From NCBI RefSeq assembly GCF_000208865.1, contig NC_018392.1:2748793-2812792 (forward strand): 64,000 bases of DNA. Reading direction: 5' to 3'. Under the pieces are notes generated by a model. That model did not search any database, was not told the origin of the DNA, and saw nothing but the letters and a program-made list of their open reading frames with translations. Source of the stretch: Neospora caninum Liverpool (taxonomy: Eukaryota > Apicomplexa > Conoidasida > Eucoccidiorida > Sarcocystidae). The position numbers were made by a program, and so were the translations under genes. The stretch's first letter is position 1. Each line of letters opens with the position of its first letter. Shown here one piece after another: positions 1-12,300 of this stretch.

Positions 1-215
1 CATGGAAGCGAGATCTTTCTCGACCTACGAAGGCAAAAAGAGGAAAAGCATTCACACACCAAAGGCCATTTGTTTTCGAAAGTTTCGGCGTCTCCCCTTG
101 GACCACGTGCTCAAGCAGAATGTGGCTACGGCCTCAGGTGTTCGCGGCCTCTACCATCGGATGCTTGCCTTCTCCGCTTCCCGCGCTGCCAGAGTCTCGT
201 CCTTTGTTTCCGCGG
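1..215. other. Sequence downstream of PRP31
   Basis: No coding signal of its own was recognised here. The PRP31 stop codon lies at 216-218. A good splice donor (AAG|GTGAGG on the minus strand) sits directly over the last codons, so a further short PRP31 exon in this stretch or beyond the window edge cannot be excluded. Confidence 0.4.
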
Positions 216-2921
216 TCACCTCACCTTTGTGAACTTTCCAGTAGACGAAAAATAGTTGACCTTCGCAGTACTCTCTTGCTTCTTGCCAGCACCACCTGAC
301 GGGTTTGCAGCACCTGCGGCGCCGGGGTTACATAACTCGATCCCCTGAATCGGCGTGAAGGTGAGCGAAGAGGAGAATCCGCATCCCGCGGTTTCATTGC
401 CTGCTCTGGCACCTGCGCCGCGATTCATCTGCTGCTGGCGTTTACGGCCTGAAAACCGCGACCAGACGGAAAAAGCTGCATGCACCACCGAAGACGTCCA
501 CGTCACGAAACATACACAGCGTACAAAGACATTGTCAGAGACATGCACGCATGCGCTTCTACACATCTGCATGCTTGTACATAGATGCGAAAAACCATCT
601 GGAGGTAATTTGACGAGGAGCAGCACGTGAATGCATAGACGCAGAGAATATTTGCGGCACTCCTGCATGCCTGAAAAAGTGTTCTTGACGTCGGTAAGTC
701 GCGCGTGTTGTGTAGCTACCCCCATGTTCTCAGAGAGATGCAGATTCGTTTCGGTTCAACACGGGATCCAAACAGGACAAAAAAAGAAAGAGCGACAGGA
801 GAAAGGGAGACTCAAGGCACCATTACATGACACAGTCAACGCACAGCGTAGTGAAACGGTAGGAGGAAAAACGCGAAATGACACTGCACCGATCCCCGCG
901 CGTAGAAGGAACGGAGATACGAGGCACGGAAGGCACAAAGGCGGACTCTTTTGATTCCCTACTCGGTTGGAGCTTCTTCTGTTGCTTTGCCTGAATCTTT
1001 AGACGGCCGCTCGCTATACTCTTCCCCAACATCCCGAGCCCCTTAGCTGCAGCACACGAAAGCCAGGGCGCCATAGGCCACACAAGACACACTTGTGAAC
1101 AGGAACGGCAGCCGTCTCTGAATCAGGTGGCGACGCCTCAAGAGGGTGTACAGAGAGAAATGGAGAAAGGTAAAAAGTGTTCGACATGCACACGCAACGG
1201 GTTACAAAGCAGCCTCAAAGCGCTCCCGCCGGAACAGACTCGCACGCTGACAAAGGAGACAAACCCGCCACCCCGTTTCGCACTGCCTCGTTCACTTGTT
1301 ATCCTTCTATGCATGTGTTTTGATAAGTAAACGGGCCCTTTCATCACAAATCCAAAAAGGAGCACTTTCCGGCCGGCGTATGTATACGCCGGGCGCTCGC
1401 CGTCTCGTCTTGCGCCTCTCTGCCACGCACCTTTTAAGCCGTTCTGGTCTTCCTCGACGCCGAACTGCATGCGGTTAAGCTGCTTGTGCACCTCCGTGAG
1501 TTCGTACTTCTCTTTCATCCGCCTGAAGAGGCAGACGGGGAAACCAGGAAAAACACATCTGTCGAGGCGGAGAAGAGAGACTAGCAAAGCACGGCTTCAC
1601 AACTCGTCCCCCTCACAATCGGCAGCGTGAGCAGCTACTGAACAGCAAACAACGCGCCTGCCTCTCGCAAATCGTCAGGGAAGGTAGGGGATTTGTACCC
1701 ATCCGTGTGCTTCCTGAAACACACTGCTTGCGACGGCAGTGCAGTGTCGGCTCGGTTGAATCCAACTCAGCTGCGGAGCCTTATTGAGTTAAGCCGAATG
1801 CGACAGGCGGCAGCAGAGTGTCTCCTCCGTCTCTCCGCTTACCGATATTTTTTCCCTCCGCGCTTCGGGCGGGCCCTCTCGTCGGGGGCCGGCAGCGCCT
1901 TCTTCTGGGGCGCCGGAGGAGGTTCTTGGACCTGCGACAAGAAACCGGGAAAAGAATCGAAAGCACAGAACGTGAGAGGACGTGAGCAACGAAACGTCGC
2001 AAGGTCAGGAAAGGAATGAGAATACATGAGGACGCAAAGCGCGGCGGATCATGCGATAGCAAGCAGACACAGACCAGAAAAGAAGCAAAGGCATACACTC
2101 AGTATAAACGTGACATACACACGTACAACAAATATTTGGTGATGTGTCTGCAGATAGATATCGATAGACATGCATTTAAAAATACAGATATATACGAAGA
2201 TGTGTATCTATATGCAGATATGTGCGCACTATTAACTGCACGGACTCGACATTTTGTTTAAATGCAAAACTCATGTTGAAACCGATCGGTCGTGTGTACT
2301 TTCGACACCCCGACCCACAAGCATCTGTGCTCCGCGTCCATGCCGCTGCACACACGTCGAGTCCCGAAGAACACACCTCCAAAAATTTGTGGCGCGCGGT
2401 GTATTTACACCTGCACAGGATTCCGGTCTCCGACTCCTTACCTTGATGAGAGCGCGCACAATTTCCTCTCTCATCGCTTTGCCCTTTTCGCCGTCTTTGG
2501 ACTGGCCAAAGAAGTCGACGCGCGCCGCCAGAGACACTTTCCCGGCGAGGAGGCGCAAAGCGCGCGTGCGGAATGCAGGTGGGGTCAAAAGGATAATTTC
2601 GCACGAACAGAGCAGTGAACTGAAGGGGCCAGAAGCACTCGCAGTCGCTCCACCCTTCGACGACAGAGAGAACGACGTTTTTTTCTGCGAACCGACGAGC
2701 TGAGCAAACGCGGTAGCACCACAGAGACAGGGAAACTCCATGAAGTCTAAATACGCACAAAGTAAGCGGAATGTGACACAGCGCCGCTGCCGGAAAAACT
2801 CCCTTGCAGATTTCACAGCCTACTTGCTCCTAGAAATGCACATATGCGTGTTCATACAACCCTCATACAACTTCATATATAGGTATATAGATCTAGAGGT
2901 ACACACACATGTCTACATAGG

Positions 2922-2964
<43 letters not shown>

Positions 2965-5900
2965 GTATATGTATATATAGGTCTATCACTGTGTTGAATG
3001 TTGATGACCTGAAGCGAAACAAAACAGACAGCGACGCAAAATCGAGTATCTGTTTCCACAGATCTGCATGCATTTGCACGCAGATGCGTGCCTGGGATGC
3101 GTGGATTTACCATGATGTTTTGAGACGGCATTTTTGCCAGCATTTTCAGGCCACCCACGCGCGTGAGGAGCCGCGCCGCCAAGGCAGCGCCGAGGATGGT
3201 AGAGACGTTGGGGGCAATCAAACTCATTCGACTTTCGAGGTACTGGAGAATCTGCGGAAAAGAAGGCACCGAATGCACACACACTATTTAAAGGATCGAA
3301 ACGAGACGACAGGAAGAGGAAAAACAGCGTCGTGTCTGCTACCGCCTCTGCAAAACGCGAGAAAAATTGAAGCCTGGGACCAAAACCGAAGACTCGTCAG
3401 CTGCCGTCTCACCTCTTTGCGCTTTTCCGCCAGAGCAATCGCTTCCTTCGCTGCTGCGATGGCCTTGCAGAATTCTTCGTCTGGCAAGCGGCGCCCTGCG
3501 GGGATTTCGCAAACGCCACTTGCTATATACTGCGAGCACCGGATAGGAGCCCTTTGGACAACTGCAGACCTTTCCTTCCAAGTCCGAAAATCCGCATCCC
3601 TCATCGACATTTCACCCCCTCCATCCCAGCCCGACTCGATCAGGCGCCGAATGAATAGGCGCCTTCCTCCGCGGAGGAAAACAACTACGATGCACAGCAA
3701 CGAGAAAAACCTGTCACGTGTGTCTCAGCACCACGCGCTTGTTTCGTCTCTCCTCGCGAGAAGGAAAACCTCAGAACACAAGTAGAGGAGAGAAAGACGA
3801 GGCGAAAAGAGACGGAAAAAGGCACGGGTGTTACGTTCCTTTCCTTCCCGTCCTTTCTCTCTCTTCGCCGCCCCCCTGCTCTCACCTGAGGAAGAGGATG
3901 ACGAGGAGGAGACAGAGAGAGACGCAGCGACGGTCAGGGCCATGATGGTAGGCGACGGCAACAAGTCGGAGAGATCAACTTGCGTCAAGTCCTGCACATG
4001 GAAAAAGATGCAACATACATATACATACATATATGTAAAAGCACAAAGGAAAAACAGTAGGACTACACGGTCGCAACAATCGCAGAAACAAACCGGGGAC
4101 AGGAACAAAACCAGAAATCCACATTCCGAGGCGCACAGATAACGGGTACTTTTTGGCGTTGCTGGATTGACTGGGGACACGTGATATCCTTACACATGTG
4201 GGTGCTTTTTTCTGGACAGTCGTGCACCTTTTGATGCCCTCTTCAACTGCGTTTCTCCAGAAATGGTTTAAACTCACATGCATCCCTACGATCTCTACGG
4301 TCAACACAGAGAGACGCTTTGCCAAAGAAGAAGGAACAATGCAACCTCTCTCTGTATTAAATATGTAGGTATGTATGCATGCATTGATTTGTACATGTAT
4401 GCATATACGTTTATGTGTATGGACGCGTATGCATGTATATGTTTGGATCACTGTGTTTTGAAGAAGCACGTCTGAAACAGGTCGTTGTACCGTTTGGTTC
4501 TGAATGCGGAGGACGACGCCAATGTACTCGAGCGGTCCCTGGACGATCGACTCGAGCTCGGGGAATTTCATGCTGTAGATGTCTTTGATGAATTTGTGGA
4601 TGTTCAGAATGCTGCAAAACGCAATACACCCACAGGGTTGAATGACCACCCGCCAATCCATAACGAGCCTGCACGAGACGCAACACGATCGACAGCATGC
4701 CACAGAACTGCAGAGAACTAAATGTACGCAAACATGCATGCAAATTGCTCACATTGGACGTTTCTCCTCTCAGACAAGTCTCTCTAGTCAGTGCTTCACA
4801 TAGCACGACAGACACATACGGATATATACGATGTATACGCGTATATATGAAGGCAAGCAAATATGTATTCTTTTAGATACATCTTCCTTCCACACATCTT
4901 CACAGACTGCGACGCAGTCTACGTGAGGGAAAACCACAGATATGTAAAGCATATCAACTGTATATAAATACACATGTGCCTGAATGTTCTATGAATATCT
5001 AGGTCAGGTTCTAAGCGTGGGAGTCGTGCAAGCGTGGGAGTCGTGCAAGCGTGTGCGTCTGCGCCCTACTCTTTGTCAATGTCGATGACTCGTTCATTGC
5101 ACTGTTCAATGAGGTGAAGTTCCTCGTTGTCGTATTCAGCCTCTTGTGGAGTGAGAACTCGAACGCGCTGGAAGAAGAGAAGGGAGAAGAGAGAAGGAAA
5201 CCGAAGATTAGAGCAGGAAAAAGAAGGAAGAAGGCGACGCCTCTGAGGACGTAGGAACGGGTGGGCGGGGAGCTGAGAGAGGGCGGCCAGGCGCGTCACG
5301 GAGAAGGAACGGATGACACGAGCGCGGGCAGTCCAGGAAGGCGCCCGAAGAAAAGCGAAAGGAGAAAAAGTGAGGAGCAGAATGTGGAGAGAGAGAGACT
5401 AAAGGAGACGGACGGAGGCGAGGAGAAAGAGCTCGATGTGCAAAGTTTCACAAAGTGGAAACGGCGAAGAGGAGAAGCCGGGCATAGGACAGAAACAGAG
5501 GGGAGAAGGCCAAAGAGAAGCACGCGACGAGAACGTCAGGTGCATGCCGATTCAGCAATCGCCGCTGTACCTACATCGAGGAGTGCGAGGAAGTCGGGTT
5601 GGAGCATAAGATCGCTGACCACAACTCCGACATAGTTCTCCTGCTGTCTCCGTTCATATTCTTGAACAGCATCGGGAATGGGGGTATCGAGATCATCCTC
5701 TTCGATCTTCTCGCTTGATCCCTTCGTTTCCGAAACGTCTAGCGACAGAGACGGTGCCCCCAGCAATCCCCCCGCCTCTCCTTTCTGTGAGAGAACAAGG
5801 GACAAAAAGCGCCGCAACGCACTGACACTGCTGTCTGCCTATACAACCGCATGCTCATGCAGTTACAGATGCCCCTGTATGCATATACAGAGGGACAAAG

Positions 5901-6519
5901 ACACAACCCTGTTCGCCTTCATGTACCGAAGTGATACGTGCATCGGCCGAAAGCAGGGGAGAAAGGGAAAATAACACAACCCGGCGGGGAGACTGAAAAG
6001 AAAGGCCTCCGCAGTTCATTCCCCCAAACTGACAAAATGGTTCGTATGCTCAACAGCACATGCAGCCGCGAAAAGACTCCCGCATATGCATGTACGCATG
6101 CATTTTTTCGGGTGAAACAATGGACGCTTACACTCATATAAACGAATATATCCATATTTATATACGTAGGCATAGATATAGGTATGTGTCGGTGCGCATT
6201 TCGCGTGTCACGGCGCGAGTGTTCATATATTCGCGGATACCCCGCCGACAGGCGATGCACGAGAAAGACGAAGAACATGAACAAGAAGACAGCAGGAAAG
6301 AAAGAAGCGAAAGGAGAAGAGGAGACAGGATAGAAAGGAAAAGAAAAGAGAACCGAGAGAAAGGGGAACAGGAAGAGAGACACGGTCAACCTGGCTTACT
6401 GCTTGAGACTGGGGAGCCTCCGGACCCGGGATGCCTGCGGCGCTCTCGACCTCTTCGGCGTCTTCATCTTCAAGATCTTGCAAATCGCACAAGAACGATT
6501 CTGCGAGAGTCGACTGCAT
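216..6519 (-). CDS. PRP31: U4/U6 small nuclear ribonucleoprotein PRP31, 12 exons
   Basis: This is the spliceosomal protein that binds the U4 snRNA/15.5K complex and helps hold the U4/U6.U5 tri-snRNP together in the nucleus. Exons, in transcript order, are 6519-6400, 5784-5575, 5167-5070, 4611-4491, 3991-3886, 3495-3413, 3251-3111, 2699-2442, 1931-1843, 1522-1431, 1046-963 and 448-216. All phases agree and give 544 residues, against about 500 in animals. The start MQSTLAESFLCDLQDLEDED resembles the short acidic N-terminus of the family. The coiled-coil part is recognisable from NIHKFIKDIYSMKFPELES (about 145-165). The Nop domain carries YLESRMSLIAPN and GGLKMLAKMPSQNIM (about 250-293). The C-terminal Prp31 region has YRRMKEKYELTEVHKQLNRM and FTPIQGIEL. 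Residues about 190-219 hold a poly-Ser insert. The last codons overlap a donor-like site, so the extreme C-terminus is the least certain part. Confidence 0.93.
2921..2979. repeat. AT-rich microsatellite in a PRP31 intron
   Basis: This is a run of TA dinucleotides grading into TATATG. It lies inside the PRP31 intron between the exons ending at 3111 and starting at 2699. Confidence 0.95.
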
Positions 6520-9375
6520 CACCAGAAAGAACAGAAAACACGCACGCCGCATGCAGGTGAGTCGAAGAAGAAAACACGCGAACCCATTCATATGCACATC
6601 CATACTTGCATATATATATATATATATATGTTTGTATATGTATATGCACACGTATATCCATACGCGTGTGTGCGTGAACAGACATAGGTTCTCTGGAGGA
6701 GGCGAGCAGAGAAGAAAGGGGTGTTTCGTTCACACGCATCGCTTTGCTTTGCTTGTTCCGCAAATTTCAGTGTCTGAGGTCGGCATCGGCAGGTACAGGG
6801 TGCAAAAGTAAGAGAGGAAAAGAGGAAGAGTCAACTGACGGAATGAAGCGAATGCGCGGGAGAGGAAAGGCTAATTTAGGACGGCCTGCAGTACAGCTGA
6901 GGAGCTGGATGGGCAGGACCACGAGAAGAGCGGTCGCTTCACATAAATGGAGAGTAGGGCGAAGATGCGTTAAAAGAAAGACACCAGAGCGACTTGAGCA
7001 GACAAGAAAGCACGGCGTCCATAACTTCAGAGAGAACAGAGAGAGAAAAGCGAGAGGCATGCGGGGAGTGACGAGAGGCCTCGATTCGAAGGGAGACGGG
7101 GAAATGCGTTCCCGTAGAAACGGAGAGCAGAGACTCGACACAGTCACGCACAAAGAAACGGAGACACCCGGTGGAAGGCAGTGGGGGGAGACAACACCAC
7201 TGAGCCGGGGAAGAGAGAGAAAGAGCTTCACTTCAGGCCCGGATGTGTGCACGAGAAGGAAAACGTGGAAACTTGCCATGTTGGAGACGGAGGTGAACGA
7301 GAGCAGGCCGTGGCTGTCGGCAGGAAAGAGCGCTGCGGCGAGGGAGAGGAAAACAGGAAGGCCGCGAAGGTACCACGAGACTCGCTTCGAGGGGAGAGAG
7401 AAAAAGACGAAGCAGAGGACAACAAAGGGGGGAGATGGAGCCGGCAAGGGCGCTCCTGTTCTCTCTGAAGAGCGGCAGCGAAGAAGCGGATGGCTCTGGC
7501 GATCGGAGGTTGGCACGCAGAAAGGCAGAGCCTAGAAGACGAGAAGAGACCACGCGAAGAGAACACGGAAGAAGAGATGGACAGAAGACGGGGGCCTCGA
7601 AGGGGGATATACGAAGAGGCAACAAAGAGATTCGGGTTCGCGTTGACAGACAAGCTGCGATTTCACGTGCGCTTCCGAGAGATCGAAAACGTCTCTGGAG
7701 CGTCGATTGGCGGGGGTGTACGTACACACCGTGACGAGAAAAGATCGGGAACTTGGATATCCTCCCGCGAATTTTTCGCGGAGAGCGGCGCAGCAGCCCT
7801 CCCGTGCCAATACCTTTGTGGCATTCTGCGCCTTCTCTAGATTTTCTGGCGTCAGAGAACCGAGAGAGAAGCCGTCGAAGACGAACAGAGCAAAGCGAAG
7901 ACGGAAAAAAAGAGAACTGCTCTTTTTCCTCGACAAAAAAGAGTCTTTGTTTCGAGGCCACCCTGACTTTGCGCTTCGGGACGCGCACATGCGCGTGAAG
8001 TATCTCAGTGAGGCGAGAGCGGTGCCGCCCTCGCAAAGACCTTTTCTCTCTGTTGAAAGGGAAAAGTTTGTTTTCGTGTTTCCTGTCGTGTCTGGGTTCT
8101 TGAGAAGCACACTTTTCACGTCTTTGCTTCTCGCGAAGTCGACGCTGTTCTTTGCGCTGTGTCTCCGCGACCATACGCCTTGTCGCGAGCGCCGGAGACT
8201 CTCTCATCTTTTAGCCGAGCGCAGAGCCGCGTATGCATTCTCGCCGTTTGTGTGTTTTGTGCGCAGAGACTCTTTCCAAGCTGTGAGGGGAGGCACGCTC
8301 TCGCCTTCTCTGCGGAAAGTCTCCAGTCGCTCTCTCTCTCTCTCTCGCATCGACGCCTGCACGGCATTACATTCGAGTTCCCTCGTCTCTTGCTGTGCGC
8401 ATATTCCTTTTTCAATTTGTCTCGTTCGTCTCTCTTTTCTGTCCCTTTTCTGTCTCTCACACGTGGGGTTGCCCAGAGACTGTCCGGGCGCCCGTGTTCC
8501 CGAGAAGGTAGGCCGCAGCCCGCGCGGAAAAAGGCAAAGAAACATTCGTAAAAACAGTCTTTCCACAGACTGAGAGAGTCTGGCGGGAAACCGCGCAGAG
8601 AACGCTCATCGTCCTCTCTCTGTCTCCCTTCCGCCTTCGACACCGCCGTGGAGAGTCCCCTACCAGGGACGCGCGTTGCTTCTATGCGGCGGGGGTGAAA
8701 CGCCCCATCCGCGCTGTTCTCGCCTTCTCGTACCGAGAGAGAAACACCCGCTCTGCCTGTCTTTGAGGGAAGGATCCGCGAAGAAACGATCTGTGAAGAG
8801 AGGCAGCTCTAGCTTGTGCCCGTGTCTCCTGCCGCTCTCACCTGTCTCTCACGCTTCTGCGCCTCGTTACCAGAAGAACGAGTGGGGAAAGGGGGAGTTT
8901 AGAGGCCGAGCGGGACCATTCTTTATCCGGTGGTGTGGAGTCACTCGTCGTTTCTCTCGATTTTTCGGAACAGAGAATCCCCTCTTCCCTCGTCTCTCCC
9001 AGGTTTCCTCCACATAGTCGGCTCCTCTCTGCAGAGCGCCTCCTCTCGCCTCCCTTTTTAGCCTGGCGCTTCTCAGGCGTCCAACGCTGTCTTCTGACTT
9101 CTTCTGTTCCATGGAGATCGCAGGGTGTACATACGGCGCCCCACAGTCCTCCCGCGTTTCCTCTCTTCTTCCACAGGCCGCTTCGTTCCCAGTTTTCCTC
9201 AGGGGGACTTGTGTTTTTCAGTCCTGTGGAAGCGGTGCGAGAGCCCCCCCTGGCCTTTCTCGTTGCCTTTTTTGAACCGATTTGATCTCTCCCGCTCACA
9301 CGTGCCTTTCCTTTTGTCGAGCAGGTTTCTCCATCTCCGCCACTGTTTTCCCCTCCTTCCCCCCCTCTGACAACC
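6520..9375. promoter_or_regulatory. Divergent intergenic region between PRP31 and NAP1
   Basis: These 2.9 kb separate the start codons of two genes transcribed away from each other, so both promoters and 5' UTRs must lie here. The half nearest PRP31 is purine-rich on the plus strand. From about 7.8 kb to NAP1 it becomes pyrimidine-rich, as is usual upstream of coccidian start codons. A TA microsatellite lies at 6609-6645. Open frames in this stretch lack recognisable domains and are read as untranslated sequence. No TATA box or other core promoter could be fixed by eye. Confidence 0.6.
6609..6645. repeat. TA microsatellite upstream of PRP31
   Basis: This short TA run grades into TATATG, about 90 bp upstream of the PRP31 start codon. 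Confidence 0.9.
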
Positions 9376-12300
9376 ATGGATGCCTCCAAGACATCTGAGA
9401 AAGTGCGTACAGCGAGAGACATTCTCTCTCGAGACTCTCGTTACTCTCCATTTCTCTCTTTGTCGTCTCCGTTTCTCTCTCTGTTGTCTCCGTTTATCTG
9501 GTTGTCTCGCCCTTTTGAGATTCTCTGTCGCGTGCCGTCGATGCTTCTGCGCCTTGCTGCGTGAGAAGCGAATAGGCTTCTCCGTGTCATCTCAGACGTA
9601 CACAGACTTCGCAAAGAGGCGAGAAGCGAGAAAACGCTCTCTTGTCCACGATCATACGCGCGTGCGGAAGTGTCCGTTTTCGTTTCCACACAGACGTTTT
9701 TTATCTCGCACGAACTGTCTCCTGTCCTGATCATTTTAAATCCAAGCAGAAAACAGGGCGAATCCCTCGAGAGAAACGCCCGACACTCTCATGACACAGA
9801 CCTGTGTAGCCATCCGTGTATTTCCATATTCATCAATACATGTGTATATAGATATGTATATGTCGGAGCGTGCGGATCCACATCTCGTTCCCTGTCTTTG
9901 CACAGCTCCAATACCTATGTTCACACACCGTAAACCCCAATTATATATCTACATACTTCAATATATATATATATATATAGAATTCGATGTGTATGTATAA
10001 GTGGACAGGGATTGCTAGGTCGGAGAATTTTGTGTGTGCCGGCGAATTCTTTCGTGTTTCCCTCCCTTGCGTTTGTGTCGAGTTGTTTTCAAATGCGGCT
10101 AGCGCCAGTAAAGGCCATTTTCTCTTTTTTTCTGACTGTTCAGGACGGCGCCGTCGCTCAGCCTGGTGCTGACATCGAACTCATCAGCAACCGACTGGAA
10201 GCTGTGAAGATCGGTAAGCGCGAGACGGAATCGTGAGCAAAAACTGCATGCAAGCGCATGGGGGGGCATACCGACTCTGCCTTTCACTGTCTGCATGCAA
10301 GGGTGTGTGGCAGGCAAACAAAGAATTCGGTGCCTCGCGCTAGTTCTTCTGTCTACGTCTTTGTATGCTTCTGGCTCTATTTCTCTTGTGTCCGTCTGTT
10401 TTTCGCTTCTCTCTGCTTCTCGTGTCTCTCCTCGGTGTTTTATCCCCTTCTCCGTCTCATGTGTCTTCTTCTCGTATCTCGACTTCTTTCTGTTTTCCTC
10501 TCTTGTTCTCTGTTTTTCCCTTTTTTTCTCCGTTTTTCTCTGTGCATGCGTGGAGGGGCCATGCGTTGCCATCTTCCGTTTGTGACTCGCTTTCCGCCTT
10601 CTCTGTGCAGACAACAAGGACGAAGAGGAGAACGAGATTCTCAGCGGCTTGACGCCCGAGCAGCGCGCAGCCGTGGAGGAGTTGCAGGCGATTCAGGAGA
10701 AGCACGACGACCTCGAACGCGCCTACGACCGAGAGCTTGTCGCCCTCAAGATGAAGTACGAGAAACTCTACGCTCCTCTCTATGCTCAACGAAAAGAGCG
10801 ATTGTTGAAGAGTGACCCAGCAAACCCTGCAGCGCAGAGCGGAACCCCGGTAAGCTGGAAAACCGACGCTGGCGTGTGCGAGCATCGCTGGCGACGCGCC
10901 CCTGCATGCCTCCACTTAATCAGATAAACATCAGTCCCAGCCTGTGCGTCGGGAATATCTGTGTGTGTCTTGGGGGCGTGTAGTGTCTTGATATGGGTGT
11001 CGATTGTGTTTGAGCGACGCAAATACAAGTCGCCCCGACTCGCTCGGGCCGTGCGCGTCGCCGTTTGCGGGATGCCAGGGGTTAAACGTTTCACAAAACT
11101 TCCCGGCTTTCGCGAGCTCTGAGAACGAGGCGGGTACCCGTTTGCTGGCGTGTGCAGTTGACTTCATGTAGAGCCTTCCTCTTTCGTTGTTGCTCGGTCG
11201 CTGTCTCCCTCACTCGTTCTCCGTCTGTGTTGCGTTTTAGGCAGTGCCGTCGTTTTGGATGAATTGTTTGAAGCAAAACTCGACGTTGGCGGAGCTGGTC
11301 GAGGAGCATGACGAGCCCATTTTGCAGTTTTTGGAGAACATTTCTTGCGAGTATTTCACGGCTGAGGAACAGGCGGAACTCGAGAAGAAGGCCGGGAAAG
11401 AGGCGGAGGATGCCGCCGAAGCTGCAACTCCCGAGAGTTTCCGGCTAGTCTTCGAGTTCTCGCCGAACGACTTCTTCACTCCCAACCGGTTGGTCAAGGA
11501 GTACCATTTAACTTCTGCCTCCGCACGGCACGGGGCGGAGCTCACGAGCACCAAGAGCACCGCCATCGAGTGGAAGGAGGGGAAAGATGTGACAAAGAAG
11601 GTTCTGACGCGCAAACAGAGAAACAAAAAGACGCGGCAAACCCGCACCGTCGAAGAAGTCGTCGATAACGAGAGCTTCTTCAACTTTTTCACTGACCACG
11701 AAATCCCCAGTGAAGAGAAAATCGAAACCATGTCGGACAAACAGGTACGCCAGCAACACGGCGCGTAAACAACGTTAAGCATCAACCGTAGACAAGGCAA
11801 GACGCCATAGACATTCAGCAGAGGCGTCACTATACCAAAGTAGACACAGGCGTCTCTATACAAGACATCTGTACATGTATATACATATGTATTTGGGTAG
11901 CTATTAAACTATATGCGTATATATATACACACACACACACGGATATGCCTACACGTATTTATATGCGTAGGTGTGTAAAATAGGTGTCGGGGAACGAGCC
12001 GTCGACGCAAGAGAAGATACCTTGCGACAGTTGGGTTGAAACGCGTTGGACAGTGGAAATCTCGTGGGCGGTTTCCTGCTCGCTTCTTGAGTCTGAACTC
12101 CGTCATTACGCCCGCGCGAATAACGCAACGCGTGTATGGGTTGCCACATATCGCCCGTGCCGCCGTCAAGTCTTTTTCCTGTTTTTTTTGCCGAGCTTCG
12201 GAGAAAGGCAGTGCAGCCCTGCAGCAGGCGAAGCCAGGCGGGCAGACGCGGTTGCGCTGAAGCTGTGGATCGCGAACTCTCTTCTCCAGATGACAGCAAC

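Noticed and set aside
6744..8573. Several 200-320 codon open frames on both strands between PRP31 and NAP1
   Set aside because: They overlap each other, reflect purine/pyrimidine bias, and lack any domain. Both flanking genes need this space for promoters and 5' UTRs.
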